A stretch of DNA of 37,048 nucleotides from Gnetum montanum. Taxonomy: Eukaryota > Streptophyta > Gnetopsida > Gnetales > Gnetaceae. The position numbers and the translations under genes were made by a program. The stretch lies in assembly GCA_015680685.1 (NCBI GenBank), contig MNCI01030420.1, positions 234,894-271,941 of the forward strand, read 5' to 3'. This document shows, in pieces, positions 1-10,367 of the stretch; within the stretch, counting starts at the first letter, position 1; each line of letters opens with the position of its first letter. The notes under the pieces are model-generated. The model was not told the DNA's origin and did not search any database. It saw only the letters and a list, made by a program, of their open reading frames with translations.

Positions 1-1680
1 CTCTAAATTATCATGTTTCCTACCTAAATATGATTGTCAAACCAAAGAGTGACTGTAGATATACTATATGATGTATGGCCAACATGATAATTATTGAGGA
101 ATAAAGCCATTTTTAAATTGTGACTCAAACCTGCAACTAGTTTCATTATAAGACAATGAGCTAAAATCATAGGATTTTTAACTATCAATGGACTAGAACT
201 TGTTTAATCAAGGCCTCATGATAGCATGGGAGTGTGTGCACCAACACTTAGCCACCAAACTAGAAATTGCATGCAAGTGCAAGAATAGCAAAACCATAGA
301 AATTTTAAAAGGGGATGTAAACGAAAAAGAATCAAAAGGTTCCAAAACATTGAAAAGTTGAAATTAAAAAGCAAACCATTTCATTTTAAACATGATTAAA
401 ATAATAATATAATCAAGGGAGTACTAAACATGAGCCATCCAACACACCACCTTGTTTAATCAAGATCTAAATATATACTCTTTATAAATCATAATTTAAC
501 TATATATATATATATAATTAAAATATATAATTAAGATCTCATTCCTAATCATCTCATGAATAAAAGAAAATAGCATGAGGATTAATTTGAGCATAAGATT
601 TATACCAAACTTAATGAAGAGAACATGCTTATCTTAGATCATAGCTAGCCACAACTTTTTGATATTTTTTTGCTTTTTTTCTTTTGGAAGTTTAGAAAGG
701 AAATGGATGAAAAGGGATAAGGAAAAATTAAAAAAATAAAGAAATGGGAAGGAAATATTTACTTTTCTCTTTTTTGAATTTTGGAGAAATGGGTTTAAAA
801 GGGAAAATGAAAGCTAGGGTGAGGATTGTTGCTGGACTCCATCATACTCAAGAACTTATTACACTGCTAATGAACATAGTCCTCATTCTTTTTATTTGTC
901 TTTTGTTTTTTGAGAAAACTTTGCTCATGGTGTACTTCATTCTTAAGATAGGAATTCCAACACAAGTCTGGCCAATTAGTTGCACTACCAAAGAACATGG
1001 TCCTTTTAGAACTTTGCCCATGGTGTAGTTCAAACCTCATGCATGTGCCCTTTAATTACAATCTAGGTGGCATCATAGCAGGTCTCTTGGGTGGCTAAGG
1101 TTTCTCAAGTGCAAAGGAACACACTTCACCTTGTTACTCATAGGATAGCCATAGATCATCACACTTGAGGGCTAGGGCTTATGAGAGGGAAAATGGAATT
1201 TTCCAGGGTTACCTGGTGATTGTGGCTAACCATTCTCCAACTCCACATATCCTACATTCACATGATGATGATAATAACATGATAAGTTAGCATAAATCCC
1301 ATCCTCCATAATTCAACATAACTAATAAAACTAAAACTTTGAAAAAGATTGGGAAGAATCAATAAAATATTAAAGCATATCATATAAGGAGATTTTATAT
1401 AATAGTAATGTGATATAACATATAAAGAATTATACTTGCATTATTTTTAAATGGTGTTATGATGACCCAATGCCTAGTAATCCAAATGATCATAGTAATT
1501 AGTAAAATCATGTTGAAAAGCATAAATAGATCAAACCAAAACCAATATGCTAAAAAAAAAAAGAAGATGATGGTAGAATTAACATGCATGAGAAAATGAT
1601 GGAAATATAAAGAAAATATGTATATACAACTATAGATAAATGAAATGCATGGTGAAAGGGAAGAAAGCATGAAAGTAGGG
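1..1680. other. AT-rich stretch downstream of minus-strand gypsy pol, no gene recognised
   Basis: No convincing coding sequence is visible. The region holds a (TA)n run near 500-517, a short diverged internal duplication (about 873-939 and 993-1031, sharing GAACAT(A/G)GTCCT and AACTTTGC(C/T)CATGGTGTA), and a block at 166-260 repeated at 5906-5985. Because the gypsy pol remnant to the right reads leftward, this is where that element's 3' untranslated part and 3' LTR should lie, but I could not fix LTR ends. Confidence 0.4.
166..260 (+). repeat. Dispersed direct repeat, copy 1
   Basis: About 90 bases around TAGGATTTTTAACTATCAAT match 5906-5985 in the same orientation with scattered substitutions and small indels. 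At the second site the block forms the end of the readable gag frame of the plus-strand gypsy element, so this copy may be a fragment of the same family. Confidence 0.6.
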
Positions 1681-1689
1681 ATTTACCAG

Positions 1690-2760
1690 TTGTCCGCATG
1701 AGGCACCTGAGTAGAAATGCTTTAGATGAAATGCATTAAAATTTCTATTTAATTTATATCTTGCAAATTAGCAATTTTGTAAACACTGGGGCCAATGACA
1801 TTTGTAACTTGGAATGGACTTGACCACATAGGAGAAAACTTATTTTGAGAGTTGGTTTGACCATATGCTCTATCTCTCTTAAGGACTAGGTCACCTACTT
1901 GAACTACTTTGGCTGCATATTTCTTATCAAACCATTTTTAACAATTTGTTGATGAATAAATAGATTTTTGATTACTTTGACCTTTTTAAGCTGTAAATTG
2001 CAAATATCATATGTTCATGATATTGAATGTTCATTAGTTGGTAAATAGTCCAAGAAAAACTGATATGTAGGGATTTGAAAATTTATTGGCAATATTGGTT
2101 CTTGTCCATATACTAAATCATATGGTGTAGTTTTTATCGATTCTTTATAATTCATTTTATCTACCCAAACTGCACATTTTAATTATTCATGCTAAGTTTG
2201 TGGATTTTGGGCTATCATTTTCTTAATTTCATCCAATATAATTTTATTGGAGGACTCAACCAAACCATTACCTTGTAAATAATATTCGATTATAGCCTTG
2301 GTAATGACATTATGCTCTCTAGCCAATTTGTAAACTCTAGGTAGATGAAGGCTGGTCCATTGTGGACTACTAAAGCATAAGGATACCCATATCTAGAGAT
2401 TATATCATTTTCTAAAAAGCAAATAACTTCATGAGATGATGTGATTTTAGTTGCTTTTGCTTCTAACAACATGTGCAATAATCATTGGCTATTAAGATAA
2501 ATTTGTGTAGGGTAGTAGAAAAAGGATTAATTACTCCAATAAAATCTAAAGCCCATTGTGCAAATGGTCTAGTTTCTATTATAGGTTGTAAAGGGGTTGA
2601 ACTCTTGGGATCTTTACCTTTAAACATTTGAGATTGGACACAAGTTCTAACTAGGTTGTAAGTGTCATTGATCATAGTGGATCAATAATAACCTATCCTC
2701 ACGATTTTATGAACTAATGAACGATATCCTATATGTCCTTTTTTATGGAGCTATTCGAAG
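1690..2760 (-). pseudogene. Ty3/gypsy integrase remnant (element G)
   Basis: Read right to left, this is the integrase part of a Ty3/gypsy polyprotein, which joins element cDNA into chromosomal DNA. The zinc-binding region comes first (HKKGH near 2712-2745, then CVQSQ near 2635, where the second Cys is replaced by Ser). The core follows with WALDFIG...ANDY (first Asp), the usual TDNGxxF motif changed to VHNGPAF at about 2353-2369 (second catalytic Asp to His), and GNGLVESSNK near 2240-2265 carrying the third acidic residue. Further on is TPYDLVYGQEP and the C-terminal WSSPF...GPSVYKI segment near 1800. Stops and frameshifts break the frame throughout. The fold order is typical of plant gypsy elements. 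The loss of the second Asp and of a zinc ligand means it cannot be active. Confidence 0.85.
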
Positions 2761-3059
2761 GCATTGTTAGCTTGTTTTGATTTAAGCATTTAAGGTATAT
2801 TCCTTGAAAATTATTTCTAAACAATTCCACTAATTAGAGTAAATTTAGAACATTTCAACACTAAAAGCTTTCTTTTATATCTAGGTAAATTTGAAGGACC
2901 ACGGTGAAAGGTTAAAAAAAATTTAATATCATCATACCATGGATCATGCAATGGGTTGGGAGAAAATGGGATATTTTTTTCCTCATCAATGGACAATATG
3001 TGAAGAGGAATTTATTCTTTATCTTTGGATGTATTGTAATTTTTTAAAGTTGAGGCTTT

Positions 3060-3632
3060 GGCAATTAGCTTGGCAAGACTAGTTCCTCTAACTAACTTGG
3101 CTACCTTCCATTGAATATCAAAATTCTTGCAAATTCATAATGCATTTAGCACGTTTTTTACTAGGATCTTGTACTTTAGCTGAAGTAATGGTGGCTCGAT
3201 TAGAGACAATGACAAAAACATTTGTGTTTAAAAAATAACAACGAAATTTCTTTAAGCTTTTATGATAGCATACAATTACTTCTCTACAGGTGAGTATTTT
3301 AATTTTGCATTCTTTAGATGTGCAGACATGAAAGCTATGGGTCTCTCACCTTGATTAACTACATCTTGGGTTAAGATAGTAGCGATAGTAACATTGCTAG
3401 TATATGAAGAAATCATTTTCATACCAAGGAGAAGCTAGGATAGGGGCATCTATAATGACATCTTTAACAGCAAGGAAAGCATTCTTTCTTTCATCTATCC
3501 AATGCATATTACTATCTTTCTTAAGCATCTAATTTAATGATCTAACTAATTCAACATAGATAGGGATAAATCATCTAACAAAATTAATTTTCCAAAAGAA
3601 AGCCCTTAGATCAGTCTTAAATAAAGGGTAAG
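3060..3632 (-). pseudogene. Ty3/gypsy reverse transcriptase C-terminus and RNase H remnant (element G)
   Basis: Translation of the minus strand gives the RT connection region (TDLRAFFWKINFVR, then FIPIYVELVRSLN and MLKKDS) and the RNase H domain (AFLAVKDVIIDAPILASPW, FFIY then SNVTIATILTQDV, GERPIAFMSAHLKNAKLKYS, LYAIIKALKKFRCYFL). The tail resembles the tether before integrase. At least three stops and two frameshifts are needed to follow it. It lies directly upstream of the integrase remnant on the same strand, so both belong to one element. The domain is cut at its N-terminal side by the LTR starting at 3633. The RT fingers, palm and catalytic YxDD were not found to the right of the insertion. 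Confidence 0.85.
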
Positions 3633-3659
3633 TGATGAGAACGGTTACTCTAGCAGTTA

Positions 3660-3764
3660 TTCTAATTATTAGAGCAGTTGCTCTAGCAGTTACTCTAGCA
3701 GATACTCTAATTATTAGAGTGGTTACTCTAGCGGTTACTTTAGTGGTTACTCTAATTATTAGAG
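3660..3764. repeat. Three 15-bp palindromes in a 45-bp tandem repeat (LTR U3)
   Basis: CTCTAAT-T-ATTAGAG occurs at 3705-3719 and 3750-3764, with a one-base variant at 3660-3674. The starts are exactly 45 bp apart. Intervening sequence is built from GTTACTCTAGC-like words. The array lies directly upstream of the TATA box, where a promoter enhancer would sit. Confidence 0.85.
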
Positions 3765-3780
3765 TAGTTGATCCCAAGCC

Positions 3781-3788
3781 TATAAATA
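3781..3788 (+). promoter_or_regulatory. TATA box of the element P LTR
   Basis: CCTATAAATA matches the TATA context of the related solo LTR (17251-17260). It is cut off by the gap immediately downstream. Confidence 0.6.
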
Positions 3789-3992
3789 NNNNNNNNNNNN
3801 NNNNNNNNNNNNNNNNNNNNNNNNNNNNNNNNNNNNNNNNNNNNNNNNNNNNNNNNNNNNNNNNNNNNNNNNNNNNNNNNNNNNNNNNNNNNNNNNNNNN
3901 NNNNNNNNNNNNNNNNNNNNNNNNNNNNNNNNNNNNNNNNNNNNNNNNNNNNNNNNNNNNNNNNNNNNNNNNNNNNNNNNNNNNNNNNNNNN
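3789..3992. other. Assembly gap (204 N)
   Basis: Run of unknown bases inside the LTR. It begins right after the TATA box and close to a tandem repeat, so its true size is unknown. Confidence 1.
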
Positions 3993-4275
3993 TAGAACTT
4001 AGTTAATGAGTAGTTAAGTTAAATTAGTCACTTAGTTACCTCTCTCCTTCCCTACTAGCACAGGACAAAAACATAACAGATATAAAAATCATATGCCTCA
4101 AGCTTACTTAACCATACAATCGTGACATACAAGTAAGTTTGGGAAGATAATGATTAATCAACACATCCTTGTTCCACAAGGGCACATAAGCACTTTGTCC
4201 TTGGAATTCAACTAGATTGTGCATGAAATGCTCATATTCATATGGTTGAGCGTAGGGGTACCTCACCACTCATCA

Positions 4276-4295
4276 TTGGCGCTATTTCTGAGGAC
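4276..4295 (+). promoter_or_regulatory. Primer binding site, tRNA-Asp type (element P)
   Basis: TTGGCGCTATTTCTGAGGAC directly abuts the LTR end. It matches the plant tRNA-Asp primer site used by many Tat/Athila gypsy elements at about 13 of 18 positions; four of the five mismatches are transitions. Confidence 0.7.
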
Positions 4296-4411
4296 TTAGT
4301 TGTTTGTGCACTAATTAGAACATAGAAAATCATTCACATCATTGGAACGAACCCTTAGGGTTGATTGAAAAAATAATAAACAAGAATACATTGCACACTG
4401 AATAGACAAGT

Positions 4412-5945
4412 ATGTCTCCTTCTTCATATGAAAGCGCCTCACCACCTAGGTTTGAAACAAGAAACAATCGGCGACATAATACACATGACGTTGATTCGCC
4501 AGTCCCTCAACAAGTTTGAGTGGTATATATTCATCCTGATGAGTATATACTAGACTTCACCTTGATACTCCATCAAGACAAGCAACTATGTTGGAAAGAC
4601 TTAGAAAGTAACATAGTGTTACCTCCTAATCGTTCAGTCCCAAGCATGATTTTTCATGCTCTCACACGAATTGGCATGTTGCACTTACATGCAGAATACG
4701 TTGTGCAAGATCATGACTCGAGATAATACCGTCCCACAGAGGCACAACATCAAAGGGAGTTGCAACAAGAGAGACATCATATGTCTTTGAAAGGTAAGTG
4801 GTCCTAGGATGCGTTACATGTCTTAAGCGAAAATGAGGGCGGTGAACCTACCTCAGGCAGTTGCCCACAAAACGATGTTTCTTCCCTTGACTTTGGCCAA
4901 CGGGTTATGTATTAGAACCATCATTCCACTATTCATAATCTACGTTCTGATACCCATGGGCACAAAGGATCCGAAAAAGGAACACAAACTCATGATAAAT
5001 ATGGACATTCTGAGCGCAATTGCCATTAGGGACGAGACCATAGAAGAGAAGGTAGCAAACACCGTCATGGTGAAAGTTCTCCTTCTTTTTCACTTTCATC
5101 ATCTCCTTCATCCTATCCTTCAATATCTAGATGTGGTCATAAAGAAAAAGACCATGGGGATAAAGGTAGGCAAAGTGGAGGTCATAGACAAAATAGGCAG
5201 GAAAGGGGACGAGGGCACTCTAGAGAGTCATGACATAGAAGAAGGGAGAGTAGGGAACAATGTAGGCATCATAGATGTCATGGATGAGACAATCAGGATG
5301 AACCCCTCCTCACTACTCGAAGTATGTTGGACATAACTGAGGCTATTAGAATTCCAACAAGGCATTAGAAAGATAGTAGGATTAAGAGATTAGATATGAA
5401 CAACATCCCATGATTTGAAGGGGGATAGAACATTGATCCTCAAAATCATTTACAAGTATTCCATGATGTGTGTGCCTTATAGAACATAGAGAATGAATGG
5501 CAAAAACTTAAGTTGTTTCCATCGATATTAGTTAAAGAAGCGGAAAGCTAGTACCAGTCTTTAGAACCAGAATACATTCGTAGGTGAAGTACTATGTTAG
5601 AACTATTTAATGACAAGAACCAAACATACTCCAAAGTGTCTAACTTGCGAAAGCAAATCCAAGGCTGGAAACAAGGAGGACATGAACCCTTGGATGCTAC
5701 CATGGGCTGATACTATGCACTGTTACATCGTTGTCCTAGCCATGGTTATTCGCAAAAGGAATCAACTGCACCATCTTGTGGATGGGCTTAGGCATGAAAT
5801 GAGAAGAACCCTTGGGACTTATGCCCAAGGAAGACTATCCAAGCTTAGGTCCCATCAAATTCAAAGACTATTGGAGCAAGTTGCTAAGGAAGAAGGTGAG
5901 CAAACCATAGGATTTTTAACTATCAATGAACTAGAACTTATTTAA
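4412..5945 (+). pseudogene. Decayed gag of Ty3/gypsy element P
   Basis: Gag forms the particle that packages element RNA. A start at 4412 gives a Ser/Pro-rich N-terminus (MSPSSYESASPPRFETRNNR) that stops at 4514-4516. A Ser/Arg/His-rich stretch follows in another frame (about 5020-5280, with SPSFSLSSSPSSYPS). The retrotransposon gag core is readable at about 5515-5945: KEAES-YQSLEPEYIRR, LFNDKNQTYSKVSNLRKQ, YYALLHRCPSHGYS, then LHHLVDGLRHEMRRTLGTYA and QRLLEQVAKEEGEQ. Several stops and frame changes interrupt it, and no zinc knuckle or protease follows. The match rests on the layout LEPE...LLHRCPxHG...GLRxExR. It is clearly non-functional. Confidence 0.7.
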
Positions 5946-5985
5946 TCAAGGTCCCATGCTGGCACCAACACTAACTAGCAAACAT
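5906..5985 (+). repeat. Dispersed direct repeat, copy 2
   Basis: Same-orientation match to 166-260. It spans the last codons of the readable gag frame (GFLTINELELI) and continues past its stop, so the similarity does not follow a coding boundary. Confidence 0.6.
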
Positions 5986-5989
5986 TAAT

Positions 5990-7247
5990 ATATCCTTGAT
6001 AATGACACAAATGATGAGTAGTTGGGCATTCTAGCACTCAAACATACAAGTCAAGAGTGTTCATGTGTGACCTAATCATAATCTATGGATGGACATTGTA
6101 AGTATACTAGTAGTTATTGTTAAGTTCGTGATCATTGTCTTCCCACTTAGAGTTAGTAAGGTGCAAGTCATATAGTGTAACTCTTAGTGAGGTGTATGAT
6201 ATGATGATGTTTTTTTTGACTCAAAATAAGACTAAGTGCCAACATAGTAAAACATTATTATAGATTCTATGTCTAAGTAAAGGAAAATATGAATTTATTC
6301 TAGCCTATGGTCATAAGTATCCATTCTTGGTTTACTGTACATGTCATGGGCTTATGTAATCATTACTGGGATTATTAAGTGATTTCACTATTGAGTGAAT
6401 CAAGCGAAGTAACTGGGCTATCAATTAGTTACACTTTATGCTTGAAACCAATTGTACTTATTCCTCCTTACTAAAGGACATTGGAATATAAAATGACTTA
6501 GGAATTGTAAATAACTTAATGAAAGTAAACATGATGAAAAGTAAAATTAAGCTAAGTAAAAATTAAGTTAAGTGAGATGCTACAATGATGAAAAACAATC
6601 TCAATCTTTATTTCCATTAATGAATTACGTCCATGAACAATCTACTCGAATAAAGATTCTATACAACTATTGTTTACCATACTATGGACATTCACTCTAA
6701 CTCTAAGTTACGGAAACAAACTACAAGGAATTTGCTAAGTGTTGGCTAAATTTTATTTTTCAATGAGATGGTGGGTTGGTATTTATTGGCATGATCATGG
6801 TCCACTACATTGCATCTACGATGACATATGCAAAGCTACGATATTGTAGATATGATATTGTAACTTGATGCAAAAATATTTTATCATAGATAAATCCAAA
6901 ATAATAAATAATTCAAACACATCCTCGTAAAATGAAGTTGAGCATGTCATAAAAAGAGAAACATAATTGTGGTAAGGCTTAGAAGGAGTGGATTTCTTCA
7001 TCTTCTTATCACAAGGGCTGAGGCTATCAATAGCACTCACACTCACGTTCAGATTCCACCATTTGTCCTTGAGATCCACATTGGAGTACACTACAAGAGT
7101 AGAGCCAAACATTAGGTCTTTTAGAATTGTTTGCCATTTTTAACTTCATACTACTTCATGCTCATGCATAGAGCTTTCTTTTTAAATAAGAAGCCTTTTA
7201 GTAACAAATAAAAACCTATGAATGTGTTTATGAATAATGATTTTTTT
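5990..7247. other. Unassigned AT-rich stretch
   Basis: I see no domain, LTR end or RNA gene here. A 98-codon minus-strand frame at 6816-7112 shows no recognisable motif and is probably chance. The missing N-terminal half of element G's RT was looked for here and not found. Confidence 0.5.
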
Positions 7248-7597
7248 TCCTACTCTAAAGGGAAGGTTTTTCAAGATTAGTTGGAAGGATGAAAACTTTA
7301 AAAAGTACCCCAAAACCATTGGAATTTTTCTATAGACTTTCTCTCTGAATGTAGTTTGCTATTTTTAAAATATTATTATTCGTTTTCTATAGACTCTCTC
7401 TTTAATAAACAACATGAGATAAATTAATTAGTCAACATTCACTAACAGTTTCTTAATTTGAAATTGTAATTGCAAAGCAACATCTTTTAAGAATCTAATA
7501 CGTAAAACTTCTAAATAAAGGTATGGTTTGATCATTTTCCTACCCCAAAGGTAAGATTTTTTAAGATTAGTTGTAAGAATGAAAACTTGAAAAGACA
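7248..7597 (+). repeat. Pair of ~60-bp direct repeats
   Basis: TCCTACTCTAAAGGGAAGG... at 7248-7310 recurs at 7539-7597 as TCCTACCCCAAAGGTAAG..., both containing AAGATTAGTTG and ATGAAAACTT. Roughly four bases in five agree by eye. About 230 bp separate them. They could be the ends of a short, unrecognised element. Confidence 0.55.
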
Positions 7598-7764
7598 TTC
7601 ATAACATTTGCCTTTCTTTTTATGTCATTCTAAAATTTATACTCTCTTATATGTTTATGATATAATGCATTTTAAATTTTTCTTATTATTAAAAATTTTT
7701 AGGATTCAACACCCTCAACTCTTCCACACATATAACCAACATAAATCAATGAAAAATGGCTTGA

Positions 7765-7830
7765 TTAGTTATCTTATTGTTGGACATGGACAAGTATTAT
7801 GTAACCAAGAGATTGCAAGTTTAAGTCACA
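7765..7830 (+). repeat. tRNA-derived SINE-like trace
   Basis: TTAGTTATCTTATTGTTGGACA resembles a tRNA D-arm/A box. GCAAGTTTAAGTCAC, about 50 bases on, resembles the T-arm/B box (GGTTCAAATCC type). No tail or target duplication was defined, so this is a weak call. Confidence 0.35.
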
Positions 7831-8031
7831 CTTAGAGCATCTCCATGTTAAAGAAACTAAGTAGTATTATGTTTATGTTAGCTATACATCTCTTAGATAT
7901 ATATCCATGTAGGCCATCAAAGATCTTGTCTCATCTCGTAGCTATCTACACTAAGTCAGTTCTCCTTTGATTAGTTGAAAAGTTGCACTCTTGCCTAACT
8001 AATGAGAAATGATAAATTTACTATATATTAT

Positions 8032-8095
8032 TAGTTCAATGGTAAGAGTATCCTCCTAAAAACAATATTAAGTCTCATTCAATTTCAAGTCTATG
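8032..8095 (+). repeat. tRNA-derived SINE-like trace
   Basis: TAGTTCAATGGTAAGAG fits the pol III A-box consensus, and AATTTCAAGTCTA at about 8081-8093 fits a degenerate B box. Spacing is as in tRNA-derived SINEs. No cloverleaf can be completed, so it is not a tRNA gene. Confidence 0.35.
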
Positions 8096-8599
8096 AGATC
8101 TTTTCATGGGATATTTTAATGGAAAGTTTGTTTGCTACTTTTTTCAATTCCATTTGATTTTTATTCTATTTACTTCTCCATTCCATTTCATTTTTATTCT
8201 ATTAACTTTAAAGTTTTTATTTTTAAGTTCAAATAGTTTTCTAGAGTTAACTTCAACTGTGTTTCTATACTCAAATTTATTCTACAATTTTGCTTTTGCA
8301 ACTTGTTGGTTTTGTACTTTTTTACTATTATAACTTGCTCGTGTTCAAATTCCTTTCTATCATTCTTGCTTTTGTCCTTTACCTCTATTTTTGTTTGTGT
8401 AGTAACATGCAGTAGACAAGGCAATGGGCAAGGCAATAGGTAAAGTAACTTTGAAAAAGTTAAAGAAGATGAGACACATTGGAAAACTCCCCCAAGTAAC
8501 CTTACAAAAGCTCTCTTAAAACTAAAAATATAAGGAAAAAGCTCTATATAGCTGACATGAAACTTTAGTACAATGTACACATAACATAATAATATTTAT

Positions 8600-9161
8600 T
8601 TGTGATTTTTTCGTATCATTTTTATTTATTTTTCCATATCTCTTTTACTTGTAGCTTTCTTGCAATACTGATGTAACAACCTTTTTTTATAGTGCTTGTT
8701 ATCTAATCTTCTTTGCACATGACTAAACCATTTAATATGTGAAATAAAAGCCATTCCAATACTTTGTTTAATATTGTATTGTGTGGTTTATCTCTTCTTG
8801 TAACATTCAACATTCAAGCATTCATGTTTCTACCACTAATTTCTTATTCATGCCTTTTTTATACTACCAAACATGTAGCACAATGTAAAATAACAAATTT
8901 GATTACTATCCTATAAAATTTTCCCTTTAGTTTTATTGGGATTCTTTTATCATATAAAATACCGCTAGCTTGTCTCCATTTTGACCATCTTGCCTCAATC
9001 ATATTTCTTGTGTCTTTATCAATTTCACCATTAGATTGAAGCATTGATCCCAAGTAGTAGTGAGGAACTTTTTGGCCTTGAATTGTGACTTCTATTTCAC
9101 CTTTGCATATATTGTTATTAAAATTAAATTCTATACTTTCATTGGTATATCCAAATTCCAA
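8600..9161 (-). pseudogene. 3' end of an RTE-type LINE reverse transcriptase
   Basis: Read from 9161 leftwards, the frame contains VTIQGQKVPHYYLGSMLQSN, GEIDKDTRNMIEARWSKWRQ and SGILYDKRIPIKLKGKFYR, the thumb/C-terminal region of plant RTE-clade non-LTR reverse transcriptase (family pattern: YLGSxxQxDGEIxxD...WxKWRxASGxLCDxxxPxxLKGKFYR). Beyond the stop at 8859 the similarity continues with breaks to MAFISHIKWFSHVQRR and KATSKRDMEK near 8620-8760, matching the usual RLRWFGHVQRR tail. The polymerase core with YADD is absent on the upstream side, as expected for 5' truncation on insertion. One clean run of 100 codons remains, but the element is inactive. Confidence 0.85.
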
Positions 9162-10089
9162 TTATCCGAAACGTGTGAAGTTAGATTATTTATGGGATAA
9201 GTATGGCAAAAAAACCACTCAACTCCCAAATTGGTAACTATCATAACTTGTATATAAAGTGCAAATTGAAAAACATGAAAATAAAGAGATTTTAAGTAGA
9301 AGAAGATTGTCAAAAAAATTTCCAAAAAAAAAAAAAAACATGAGAATTTTAAAATCATGCCTATTAACAAAGTGATGTACATCAAATCCAGTAAGATAAT
9401 TCTCTCTCCAAGATATGAATACATGGAAGAAGAATTTCTAGCATAATATAATGTAAATATTTGTATAACCATAAATGACATACATGAAATCTGAGAAAGA
9501 AAAGGCAAGCTCAATAATGCTCTAGTCCTGATGGAATGAAGACTAGATATCACAGTTCCTAACTTTCCCCTAGAAATGCAATGGGCAGAGAAAACTCAAT
9601 AATTAAAACCTATAAGAATTAAATGGCTATTAGTGATCTTTCCTTACCTTAATTCACAAATGATTAATTAGACAGTTTCAGTTTAAGCCGGCTTCCTGAA
9701 TGTCGAAAGATAGCAACTACCATACCCTCATAAGCAAATGTCAGCCAAATCCTTATTAATTGCAAACACAAAAACTAACATGTAAAGACATAAGATATGG
9801 TGATCTACTAGTTAACATCAGGGATGTCTACTGATATGATTTGAAAATTAATAACTGGCAAACCAAGAATAATAAAACTTAGGTATTAAAGAAAAATATC
9901 ATTTGATCTTGTAGTTTGAAGTTATTAAAATCATCTCACAGAGGGAATGGGCATACTCCGTTACATACTCATGGAGAGTCATTTCAGGGTCTGAACATCT
10001 ACGCTAAATGCTAAGGATCATGCAAACGATGCATATACCTCATACTTCTAAGCCTGGAGCTGAAAAATACAGGATAACAACCTTGTTAC
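9162..10089. other. Region downstream of the phosphopantetheinyl transferase pseudogene
   Basis: No element or gene recognised. Part of it (about 9700-10089, minus strand) would be the 3' untranslated and flanking sequence of the pseudogene. A 140-codon frame at 9131-9553 shows no motif. There is a 15-base A run near 9323-9338. Confidence 0.4.
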
Positions 10090-10281
10090 TTAGGACCCTG
10101 TTCTCACAGTTGATTTCGCATTCATAACTATTTTAAGAATTTTTTTAGCCTCGAAAAATGTAAAATCCTTATTCGGAAGTTCAAAACCAATTTTGCAATT
10201 TTCTTCCGGAAATTCTGTTTGCCAAAGGGTTTGCTTTTAAGTACATGTTGCTAACGTAGGAGGACCTCTTGCTACATAGGC
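10090..10281 (-). pseudogene. 4'-phosphopantetheinyl transferase pseudogene, C-terminal exon (exon C)
   Basis: Read leftward from 10281, this exon starts AYVARGPPTLATCT, the conserved C-terminal VARGPP block of plant/animal AASDHPPT-type enzymes, which attach 4'-phosphopantetheine to carrier proteins. Codon 15 is TAA (10237-10239) where the family has Tyr (YKxTL). The frame then continues as KQTLWQTEFPEENCKIGFEL and PNKDFTFFEAKKIL to a terminal TAA at 10090-10092. The 5' edge is set by the acceptor TTGCAG|GCC. Joining it in phase 0 to exon B gives six residues between LELN and VARG, the spacing I recall for the family. The internal stop marks it as non-functional. Identification rests on the ordered conserved blocks of all three exons. 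Confidence 0.75.
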
Positions 10282-10367
10282 CTGCAATTGGCTGAAAATC
10301 TTCTCAATTAAAGCAAAGATTGCTAAAGAAAAGTAGCATACATAATATGGAATTATAAAATATTTGC

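Larger units (their letters stand above)
3633..4275 (+). repeat. 5' LTR of Ty3/gypsy element P (contains assembly gap)
   Basis: The LTR starts TGATGAG and ends CTCATCA, a perfect 7-bp terminal inverted repeat, and is followed at once by a primer binding site. A TATAAATA box sits at 3781-3788, just before 204 unknown bases (3789-3992). The part after the gap (about 4075-4275) is clearly related to the 3' part of the LTR at 17114-18028, sharing AGATATAAAAATCAT, CACAAGTAAG-like and ATTCATATGGTTG blocks. The real length is uncertain because of the gap. Confidence 0.85.
3633..5945 (+). mobile_element. Ty3/gypsy element P, 5' part only, nested in element G
   Basis: 5' LTR, primer site and gag are present in order on the plus strand. 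Pol and the 3' LTR are not seen. The element sits inside the opposite-strand RT/RNase H remnant of element G, so it inserted later. The 5 bases before it are GTAAG; the matching duplicate would mark its 3' end and was not found. Confidence 0.7.

Noticed and set aside
3571-4006. Open frames on both strands across the 45-bp array, encoding Val/Thr/Leu-rich repeats
   Set aside because: They are by-products of a stop-free tandem repeat in an LTR promoter, and one runs through the N gap.
8194-8580. 128-codon minus-strand frame
   Set aside because: No domain is recognised, and composition and position give no support as a gene.
9903-10010. Minus-strand open run below the phosphopantetheinyl transferase terminal stop
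   Set aside because: It lies after the family's expected C-terminus and shows no recognisable motif. It is taken as untranslated sequence.
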